From a virus, in IMG/VR virus record IMGVR_UViG_3300020200_000002, positions 1-31,099 of that record: a stretch of 31,099 bases of DNA, one strand, 5' to 3'. Shown here in pieces: positions 5,564-10,940 of this stretch. Both the position numbers and the translations under genes were made by a program. Below the pieces are notes generated by a model, which worked only from the letters and a program-made list of their open reading frames with translations, was not told where the DNA came from and ran no database searches. Within the stretch, counting starts at the first letter, position 1. The number at the start of each line of letters is the position of its first letter.

Positions 5564-5866
5564 ATGGGTAGACCTAAAGAGAAAAACGCCGTGCGCCTGC
5601 ATCTGTCGGTGGACGCCAAAACCTATGAGCGGTTGTCGACTTTGGCGGCGGCGTATGGCAGCAGCAAAAGCCGTGTCATAGACATTCTCGCAACCAAGGC
5701 GGCGGCGCGGATCAGTTCCACTTTACCGCCTGCCGAGTTAGTTGCCGCCCCGCTTGTCGAGGCCGCGCTGTCAAAGCGCGTGAGGAAACCTCAAGCTGAC
5801 GCACCCAGCGGCGAAGCTTCTGTGCCAGCCAAAGCCGGTCAAAAGGCGAAAGCCGTCCGGCGATGA
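5564..5866 (+). CDS. Ribbon-helix-helix DNA-binding protein (repressor candidate)
   Basis: A 100-residue protein. Residues 1-45 (MGRPKEKNAVRLHLSVDAKTYERL...) form a strand plus two helices with a YGSSKSRVID turn, the RHH fold. The remaining 55 residues are Ala/Pro/Lys-rich and probably disordered. It is transcribed toward attP and the integrase, like a lysogeny-maintenance gene, and faces the minus-strand RHH gene across shared operators. I infer it is the repressor half of the switch, but the roles could be reversed. The 3' part overlaps a convergent open frame (5712-5915). Confidence 0.82.
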   Translation: MGRPKEKNAVRLHLSVDAKTYERLSTLAAAYGSSKSRVIDILATKAAARISSTLPPAELVAAPLVEAALSKRVRKPQADAPSGEASVPAKAGQKAKAVRR

Positions 5867-5915
5867 CTTCTAATTCAGGTTCAAGCGTTACACGTTTGCG
5901 AGGTTGTTTGTTCAT
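5712..5915 (-). CDS. Possible small protein antisense to the RHH repressor gene
   Basis: A 67-residue frame starting MNKQPRKRVTLEPELEV, with a central amphipathic segment RLSPFDRLWLAQKLRRWVRQLEVSS that looks like real protein and not chance translation. It overlaps the 3' 155 bases of the RHH gene tail to tail. The RHH C-terminus is low complexity there, so the constraint could lie on this strand. No promoter is obvious. The alternative is a chance frame. Confidence 0.35.
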   Translation of the reverse strand: MNKQPRKRVTLEPELEVIAGRLSPFDRLWLAQKLRRWVRQLEVSSRALTARPRQAGRQLTRQAVKWN

Positions 5916-5969
5916 CGTCACATCGTGCTGCAATAGCACGGACAAATGCTGTCTTAGCACCTAGAATTG

Positions 5970-6000
5970 ACTGCCAACAAAACTGCCAACAAGCTTGCCA
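5970..6000. repeat. Integrase arm-type sites, P arm
   Basis: Two copies of ACTGCCAACAA at 5970-5980 and 5982-5992, followed directly by GCTTGCCA. The same composite, in the same orientation, recurs on the other side of the core at 6213-6241. These are the expected binding sites for the N-terminal arm-binding domain of a lambda-type integrase. Confidence 0.75.
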
Positions 6001-6035
6001 GCATTGAGAAACCCTAGGAAAAACAGCACATTTGA

Positions 6036-6085
6036 TTACCTTGACACGGTAGGGGTCGCAGGTTCGAACCCTGCACCGCGCACCA
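6036..6085 (+). tRNA. tRNA-Val(GAC) 3' half: attachment-site core, not a functional tRNA
   Basis: The anticodon stem (TTACC/GGTAG) encloses the loop TTGACAC with anticodon GAC at 6043-6045. It is followed by variable loop GGGTC, a T-arm (GCAGG-TTCGAAC-CCTGC), acceptor 3' strand ACCGCGC, discriminator A and an encoded CCA at 6083-6085. The D-arm and 5' acceptor strand are missing. On integration the fragment would rebuild the 3' end of the host tRNA-Val gene, so the host target can be named. Confidence 0.9.
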
Positions 6086-6212
6086 TCCTTTTCTTCCAAT
6101 GAAACCCCCGAAATGCTTGGTTTTTGACGTGTTTTTGGCGATTTCTTCGAGCGATCTGTTTTGCCCAAAACCCCACCTTAACCCATGTCAACCCTTGGAG
6201 TTTAGGAAAAAA

Positions 6213-6241
6213 ACTGCCAACAAACTGCCAACAGGCTTGCC
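6213..6241. repeat. Integrase arm-type sites, P' arm, abutting the integrase start
   Basis: ACTGCCAACAA at 6213-6223 and ACTGCCAACAG at 6224-6234, then GCTTGCC. The repeat ends three bases before the integrase ATG at 6245, so integrase bound here could also block its own expression. Confidence 0.75.
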
Positions 6242-6244
6242 CAA

Positions 6245-7372
6245 ATGACCACTCGGAAAGTAATGATTCGCGGCGAGGTTCGCTGGATGGTTCAGTTTTG
6301 CCACGGCAAAATTCGTCGTCGTTTCTTTTTCCGGTCAAAAGCCTTGGCGGATCTTAAACTTAGTCAACTTAGGCAAGACCGCGAAGCGTTTGGTCGGGGT
6401 TGGGTTGACCTAGAATCTAGCGAGCGGGCGATGGTGTGCGAGATTTTGAACGAGGCCAAGGCCAAGGGCGTGTCCCTGCGTGACGTTTGGACAGCTTACA
6501 AGGCTGGCAAGGTCGCGAACGTCGCGGGCAGCGTCACGGTGTCGGAGGCTTTGAAACAACTTGTCGCCGCCAAACGCGCTCGCAACTTGCGGGAAAACTA
6601 CGTGGCGCACTTGGATCGCACCGTCCGCCAGTTTGCGGTTGGCAAAATGGAAATGCGCGTTGACCAGTTCACCGTTGACGACGTAAGGGCTTACGTCGGC
6701 GGCGTGGCAACTCCTGGCGGTCAAGCTACTAGGCGAGGTCGGTTGCTGGCCTTCTTTGGGTTTTGCCAAGGCCGCGATTGGTTGGTGGTGAATCCCATGC
6801 TGAAGATTGAGCGGCCCAAGATTGACCGCGAGCGACCTGAGTTTTTGCCGGTTGAAACTTGCCGCAGGCTGGTGGATTGCTTTTGCCCTCGCTCACTTGG
6901 CTGGCTGGCTCTGGCTTTGTTCGCCGGCATTCGCCCGCAAGAGGCCGCGCAGGTTAGCTGGCAACAAATCGACCTTGAAGGCGGAACGGTCAACCTAGAC
7001 GCAGCCACACATAAGACCCGCAAGCCGCACACGGTCACGTTGACGCCAAGCGCAAAAGCGTGGCTCGGTCACGCAAGGAAACTGGGAGCAGAATTGCCAG
7101 TGGCAAAAACCTCTTTGCGCCGGGACATGAGGCAAGCCCGCGATGCAATGCAGTGGGATTGTTGGTCAAAGGACGTGTTGCGCCACACGTTTTGCACGTA
7201 CGGCGTGGCAAAATTTGGGCAGGCTTGGACGGCAAGGGAGGCGGATCACAGCGAATCGGTCTTGCGTCGGCATTATGCCAATCAAGCAAAGGCCAGCGAT
7301 GCCGAGGCGTTTTTTAGACTGCTGCCGCCTAGCAAAAACGTCAGTCTGTCTTCCCCCGATTTAACGCGGTAA
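6245..7372 (+). CDS. int: Tyrosine recombinase integrase
   Basis: A 375-residue protein that integrates and excises the phage at tRNA-Val. It has an N-terminal arm-binding region (1-90), a core-binding SAM-like domain (about 96-180) and a catalytic domain. Catalytic residues read as R230 (ALFAGIRPQEAAQVSW), K257 (THKTRK), R313-H314 (LRHTFCTYG; the usual second His/Arg pair), H335 (EADHSES) and the nucleophile Y344 (LRRHYAN). The start is 160 bases after the att core. The tail (363-375) is short and polar. Complete and probably active. Confidence 0.95.
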   Translation: MTTRKVMIRGEVRWMVQFCHGKIRRRFFFRSKALADLKLSQLRQDREAFGRGWVDLESSERAMVCEILNEAKAKGVSLRDVWTAYKAGKVANVAGSVTVSEALKQLVAAKRARNLRENYVAHLDRTVRQFAVGKMEMRVDQFTVDDVRAYVGGVATPGGQATRRGRLLAFFGFCQGRDWLVVNPMLKIERPKIDRERPEFLPVETCRRLVDCFCPRSLGWLALALFAGIRPQEAAQVSWQQIDLEGGTVNLDAATHKTRKPHTVTLTPSAKAWLGHARKLGAELPVAKTSLRRDMRQARDAMQWDCWSKDVLRHTFCTYGVAKFGQAWTAREADHSESVLRRHYANQAKASDAEAFFRLLPPSKNVSLSSPDLTR

Positions 7373-7390
7373 AAGGTGGGAAGAATCGCG

Positions 7391-7579
7391 CTAGTGCGTC
7401 GCCTCAAAGGTCGCGTTGTGCTGGGCTGCCAGCAAGCGAATCGAGGTTGCCACATCGCGCAAAAAGGCGTCTCGCGCTTGGCCGTTACGTTTCCATTCGA
7501 CGGTCATAAACTCAGTCATTCGCTCAGTTTCGCCGCGCTCCGCATCGGCCCAGCCAGTCAGTTGAATGGTGATTTTCAT
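7391..7579 (-). CDS. Small hypothetical protein, end of the late transcript
   Basis: A 62-residue protein, MKITIQLTGWADAERGETERM..., convergent with the integrase gene 18 bases away. It has an N-terminal beta strand and a C-terminal helix, with no recognised domain. It is the last minus-strand gene before the integration module. The A-rich leader (GGGAGA-less on the coding strand) gives no Shine-Dalgarno. Confidence 0.55.
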   Translation of the reverse strand: MKITIQLTGWADAERGETERMTEFMTVEWKRNGQARDAFLRDVATSIRLLAAQHNATFEATH

Positions 7580-7644
7580 TTGAAAAAGGGAGATGAAGTT
7601 GCCGCAAGAAAAGCGTCGCGCAACTTAAATTTGCCAATGCAGAA

Positions 7645-7887
7645 CTATTGCTTGACCTCCGCAAAATAGGCCACCTGCCGGACGCTCACAGAGTTGGCAC
7701 GGCGAACTTTCTGCATCCGCATCAGGCCATATTTTACCGCCCGCTTGCACAGCACAAAGGCGGTGCAACGCGAGCGGTTCCAAACCTTTGCCCATTCTTC
7801 GGCATTCTTAAACCCGGCTGGCACTGGCTCTTCGAGTTTTTGCAGGGAGGCTTGCTGAATTCGCTCTAAGAGTTCGTTCGCTTTCAT
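7645..7887 (-). CDS. Small winged-helix-like DNA-binding protein
   Basis: An 80-residue protein, MKANELLERIQQA..., with VPAGFKNAEEWAKVWNRSRCTAFVLCKRAVKYGLMRMQKVR, which reads as helix, turn (WAKVWNRSRCTAF), recognition helix and wing. The ATG at 7887 overlaps the stop of the metallophosphoesterase gene (ATGA) and is preferred over an upstream ATG at 7902. The target is unknown. A regulator at the distal end of the late operon is the simplest reading. Confidence 0.7.
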   Translation of the reverse strand: MKANELLERIQQASLQKLEEPVPAGFKNAEEWAKVWNRSRCTAFVLCKRAVKYGLMRMQKVRRANSVSVRQVAYFAEVKQ

Positions 7888-8624
7888 AGCGGCAAAATCC
7901 ATTCGGCTTGATTGGCTGGCTGTTCATGCAGCCAAAGCACGCTTTGACCGCAGGTCTTGCTCTCGTGGTAAAAGCCCCACACGAAGCCCTGACTCCACGC
8001 CAAGGTTGACCGTCTAGTCTTGGCGTACTCAAGTGCGCCTTTTTTAGTTAGCGTGCCGACACAGTAACCGGTTGGGCAATCGACACGACGCCCTTTCATT
8101 GCTCCGACCTTGTGCGTGTGCGCGAAGATCACGTTGCCATACATCTCGGCCATGTCTCGCGGGCTGTTCTCGTTGTAGATCGTCCCGTGGGTGAGCGTAA
8201 CATTGCCGATTTGCCGCTGTTGGAAGACGCCATCATACGGCACAAGCTCGGCTCGCAGCTTGTGGCACGTCGTTCCGATCTGCTTCACAATGTCGTAAGC
8301 GGCATGGGCAATGATGGCGTTGGGCGAATGCTGCAATCGCCAGAGCCGATCCTCGTGGTTGCCGCAAAAAACCAGCGTCGGCTTTAACTTTTCAAGAAAG
8401 TCTAGCCCGCCGTCCACGTCAGGCTGCGGAGCTTCGGCCTGCACCTGCAAGTTGGCCGACGCCATAAAGCAGGAGAGGTCGGTGAAATCGCCCAGATGAA
8501 CGCACGCATCCGGTTTGTATGCTTCACGAAATTTCAGCACCGCAGCGATGGCTTTAGGATCAGCATAGAGGCCATGCGAACAGCCAACGGCCAGCAGCTT
8601 TTTCCATTTTTTGCCCACGTTCAT
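7884..8624 (-). CDS. Metallophosphoesterase (calcineurin-like)
   Basis: A 246-residue phosphoesterase. Metal-binding motifs in order are GCSHG (14-18), LGDFTD (44-49), CGNHEDR (87-93), a TLTHGT His and AHTHK near the centre of the second half. The usual first-motif aspartate (DxH) is a cysteine here (C-S-H), though I recall related phage proteins with the same GCSHG, so it may be a family trait. Substrate unknown: nucleic acid 3'/5' phosphates or a phosphodiester are typical. Its ATG overlaps the stop of the small lipoprotein gene (ATGA). Confidence 0.85.
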   Translation of the reverse strand: MNVGKKWKKLLAVGCSHGLYADPKAIAAVLKFREAYKPDACVHLGDFTDLSCFMASANLQVQAEAPQPDVDGGLDFLEKLKPTLVFCGNHEDRLWRLQHSPNAIIAHAAYDIVKQIGTTCHKLRAELVPYDGVFQQRQIGNVTLTHGTIYNENSPRDMAEMYGNVIFAHTHKVGAMKGRRVDCPTGYCVGTLTKKGALEYAKTRRSTLAWSQGFVWGFYHESKTCGQSVLWLHEQPANQAEWILPL

Positions 8625-8731
8625 CGCGCAACGGGTGGAACCGGCAGCTTAAGGTGGTCGGTGGATTTACAGCCAGCACTCGCGCAGAGATACGCCGCGA
8701 GCAAGAGCGTCGGCCACATTGCAAGTTTCAT
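8621..8731 (-). CDS. Tiny lipoprotein, Rz1-like outer-membrane spanin candidate
   Basis: A 36-residue frame with a signal sequence and lipobox (LLLAAYLCASAGC, lipidated Cys at 21) and a short proline-containing mature tail (KLPVPPVAR), like the Rz1 outer-membrane subunit of the spanin complex. Its first 65 bases overlap the 3' end of the upstream gene in another frame, and its stop overlaps the next ATG (ATGA), as small Rz1 genes often do. The presumed Rz partner is one gene upstream (9167-9448). It implies a Gram-negative-type envelope. Confidence 0.65.
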   Translation of the reverse strand: MKLAMWPTLLLAAYLCASAGCKSTDHLKLPVPPVAR

Positions 8732-9170
8732 AATTGGAGTAATTTAGTTGTGATTCGACAAAGACATAGCGGTGCGGTTGTCCATTTTTCGTGACCGCTA
8801 GAATCGCGTTACGGTGTGCGCCATCACGCACGCCACATAAAGAAACGCCGTTGGGTATCAGCACGGAAGATTCCAACGCAGCGGCTCCCACGTCCTCGTC
8901 GCCGTACAGTCGCCGGGTGGACAGGATAAGCTCGGCCACGAATCGCTTGTTGATCTCCTCGCAGTTCCGGCGCAGCGAGTTGTTGGTCAAGGGCTGCTCT
9001 GGCAAGGTGTTCAAGGTGCGTTTTACCTCGCCCCAATACGGCCAAAACTCATCGCGCAACCACGCTTCGTCGTAGACGTGAACGACTGGCGCAGTCGCGA
9101 GGTCTTGCAGGCGACAGTCCGGCGCGATAATGGCCAGTCCAAGCTGGAATTCTAGCCACGTGATTTTCAC
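8667..9170 (-). CDS. Putative cysteine-peptidase-like protein of the lysis region
   Basis: A 167-residue protein. It contains NCEEINKRFVAEL (Cys near 69), then a later DGAHRNAIL (His near 119) and FVESQ (Glu near 138). The order Cys, His, Glu resembles a small family of phage proteins with a papain/transglutaminase-like arrangement, but I cannot confirm catalysis. PVVHVYD near residue 28 is shared with the early protein at 3929-4267. A GTG at 9170 overlaps the stop of the upstream spanin-like gene (GTGA). An accessory lytic or host-modifying enzyme is possible. Confidence 0.6.
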   Translation of the reverse strand: MKITWLEFQLGLAIIAPDCRLQDLATAPVVHVYDEAWLRDEFWPYWGEVKRTLNTLPEQPLTNNSLRRNCEEINKRFVAELILSTRRLYGDEDVGAAALESSVLIPNGVSLCGVRDGAHRNAILAVTKNGQPHRYVFVESQLNYSNYETCNVADALARGVSLRECWL

Positions 9171-9448
9171 AGTGATCGCCTTTCATCCTCGCAGCGAGTC
9201 AAGGCAACGTCGCAACGCGCAAAGGCTTCGGTGTTGCGGGCTAAAGCCTTGTCGAGCTTTTCGGAACACTCCTTAAAATTCACATCGTGCGCGGCGGCGA
9301 TCTCTTTCAGTGCCGCTAGGCGTTGTGCGCTTTCCTCGAAATACTCGCGCCGCTGCAAACGTATCTCGCGCAGGAAATAAACCGTGGTGATTATGACCGC
9401 TGCCGCCGCGACGTTGCTGCTCAAGAGTTGCTCGATTACCTTTTCCAT
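9167..9448 (-). CDS. Rz-like inner-membrane spanin candidate (TM plus coiled coil)
   Basis: A 93-residue protein with one N-terminal transmembrane helix (about 12-27, NVAAAAVIITTVYFL) and a charged, heptad-like periplasmic segment (LQRREYFEESAQRLAALKEIAAAHD...). This is the architecture of an i-spanin, which fuses inner and outer membranes with an o-spanin lipoprotein. An XhlA-type membrane protein is the alternative. It lies between a lipoprotein gene and the peptidase-like gene. Confidence 0.6.
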   Translation of the reverse strand: MEKVIEQLLSSNVAAAAVIITTVYFLREIRLQRREYFEESAQRLAALKEIAAAHDVNFKECSEKLDKALARNTEAFARCDVALTRCEDERRSL

Positions 9449-9451
9449 AAA

Positions 9452-10057
9452 TCAGGGTCGCCAATGAGCAGCCGTGCGTGCCGTTGCCAATCGCAACGCA
9501 AAAGCCTCCTCCTGAATCACGTTCCATTCGGCGGTCTGCTTGGCGGCTTCGCGCACTCGGCTTACCGTGACCCAAACCTCGCGGGCTAGATCAATCACAA
9601 CTGGAACCACGGCCACCCACGACCCGGTGGACTGCGTTTGGCTCGCGTTAGCCTCGGCCACCAGAGCGTCAACGGCTGAAGCCTTGCCCGAGCCTGCGGT
9701 TGAGGCGGGAGCCCACACGCGAATCTCGGCCACCAATGCCTCGGCCACGGCTAGGGCGGTCATCAGGCTGGCGCGGTTCTCTGCCGTGCGGTTTACCTTG
9801 TAAGCGAGGCGCAGGCGGTTGGCCGTCTCAAACGCTGCCAGGGCTTTGGCTCGCATCTGTGCCGCAACGTGGCGCACTTCTTTGGGCAAATCAGCGCGGC
9901 GTCGAAGCTCAAACGCGAGGAACGAATCAACCGAGCCCAAGCCAACCGACAGGATTTGCTCGGCACGAATTACGGCGGACGTTTCGCCGGGTTGCGTGTG
10001 TAGGCATCCGCACAACGCGAGGACGCTGGCCAGCAAGGTAAGCAAGAGACGGCTCAT
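9452..10057 (-). CDS. Lipoprotein, helical, unknown function
   Basis: A 201-residue protein with a lipoprotein signal peptide (MSRLLLTLLASVLALCGC; lipidated Cys probably at 18). The mature part is Ala/Arg-rich and predicted helical, with several long amphipathic stretches. It lies between the holin-like gene and the spanin-like gene, overlapping the former. It could be a second lipoprotein of the lysis system or a surface lipoprotein that excludes other phages. I do not recognise the family. Confidence 0.7.
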   Translation of the reverse strand: MSRLLLTLLASVLALCGCLHTQPGETSAVIRAEQILSVGLGSVDSFLAFELRRRADLPKEVRHVAAQMRAKALAAFETANRLRLAYKVNRTAENRASLMTALAVAEALVAEIRVWAPASTAGSGKASAVDALVAEANASQTQSTGSWVAVVPVVIDLAREVWVTVSRVREAAKQTAEWNVIQEEAFALRLATARTAAHWRP

Positions 10058-10287
10058 GATGGTGGTTGGCTTAAAGGTTGCGAACGATTGGAGATTGATT
10101 GGTCAATGTAAGCCCGAACCGCTGTGATCCCTGCAATCGCGCTGGCAATGCCGGTTCTCGCCCATTGCATCGTTGACCAATCGCTGAGTTGGGTGACGTT
10201 TTCGGTCTGCGCCAAAAAAGCCGTGCCAGTAGCGATCCAGAAGTAGCACTGAGCGCGGAGGTCGAGGATGAGGGCGAAGCGGTTCAT
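10054..10287 (-). CDS. Holin-like small membrane protein
   Basis: A 77-residue protein starting MNRFALILDLRAQ with two hydrophobic stretches, about 14-26 (YFWIATGTAFLAQ) and about 45-60 (ARTGIASAIAGITAV), and a polar tail. Size, topology and position at the head of the lysis genes fit a holin. Hydrophobicity is modest, so this is tentative. The ATG overlaps the last base of the upstream gene's stop; the open frame extends upstream but only through that gene. Confidence 0.55.
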   Translation of the reverse strand: MNRFALILDLRAQCYFWIATGTAFLAQTENVTQLSDWSTMQWARTGIASAIAGITAVRAYIDQSISNRSQPLSQPPS

Positions 10288-10934
10288 CAGTCGGCAGGGA
10301 TCTCGTAAAATATCAAGTGGACAAATGCGTTGGTGTATACGGTTGTTTTTACCCATGCCGCCACGTAAACGGTGAACGGCGACGAGGTGTCCACAAAGTT
10401 TGTTGGCGACAGAATAGGAGTTGACGAGTTGCCCTGCAACTGGTTGGTGTAGCTTCCCCAGTTTTCGAAAATTTTTAAGGGCAGAGAATGCCGCGCTGCG
10501 GCAGTGCCGAATACTGCAAAGTCACTGCAAAAGTTGGTATTTGATCCGACAAACACGCTGTAGCGACCCGCCACAGCGTTTGCGTTTGACCGGGTCACGT
10601 TTGAATCAACATAAATCGCGGAGTGGCGACCCAGCAGCGCGGGCGACGTGAAAGTGAACAGGGTTGTCCCGCTGGCATGGTCGCCGTTGTTGGTTAAATC
10701 ACTGGAAACCGTTGAAATGCTGTCAACGTAAAGGTTGGTGGCGAAAAGAACTCGCGTCCCGATTTTGTTTGCGGGAAAGAACGCCGAGGGAGTGAAGGCA
10801 TTAGTGCCGTTCAGTAACGCCAGGTTCGTGACGCCGCCCGTGACCGTCCGGTTGGTCGTGGTTGACAGCATCGGGAAAGTTTGCGCGTAAGCGTTAATGG
10901 CCAGCAGCGCGGCTATGAGCAGTAATGGTTTCAT
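10287..10934 (-). CDS. Secreted Asn/Thr-rich protein downstream of the tail fibre
   Basis: A 215-residue protein with a clear Sec signal peptide (MKPLLLIAALLAINAYA). The mature part is rich in Thr, Asn and Ser with alternating beta-prone stretches (TNAF, TNLYV, TNFVD), and no enzyme motif. A signal peptide is unexpected for a virion part, so a surface or periplasmic host-modifying protein is possible. Position directly after the fibre gene suggests a fibre-associated or receptor-related role. Unrecognised. Confidence 0.7.
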   Translation of the reverse strand: MKPLLLIAALLAINAYAQTFPMLSTTTNRTVTGGVTNLALLNGTNAFTPSAFFPANKIGTRVLFATNLYVDSISTVSSDLTNNGDHASGTTLFTFTSPALLGRHSAIYVDSNVTRSNANAVAGRYSVFVGSNTNFCSDFAVFGTAAARHSLPLKIFENWGSYTNQLQGNSSTPILSPTNFVDTSSPFTVYVAAWVKTTVYTNAFVHLIFYEIPAD

Positions 10935-10940
10935 GGTTTT

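Larger units (their letters stand above)
5867..6244. other. attP: Attachment region attP with flanking integrase arm sites
   Basis: This 378-bp stretch between the RHH gene and the integrase holds no convincing plus-strand gene. It contains the tRNA-Val 3' half (6036-6085) as the presumed crossover core and paired direct repeats on either side (5970-6000 and 6213-6241). A small CGTGCT/AGCACG hairpin lies near 5930. The layout of core, arms and adjacent integrase is that of a tRNA-targeting temperate phage. Phage genes on both sides show the molecule is not integrated. Confidence 0.88.

Noticed and set aside
5863-5964. 33-codon plus-strand frame (MTSNSG...) overlapping the RHH stop
   Set aside because: Cysteine-rich random-looking peptide within the att region, with no supporting context.
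6036-6338. Minus-strand frame with a GAGFEPATPT-type segment across the tRNA fragment
   Set aside because: This peptide is the familiar false translation of the antisense of a tRNA T-arm. The region is the att core.
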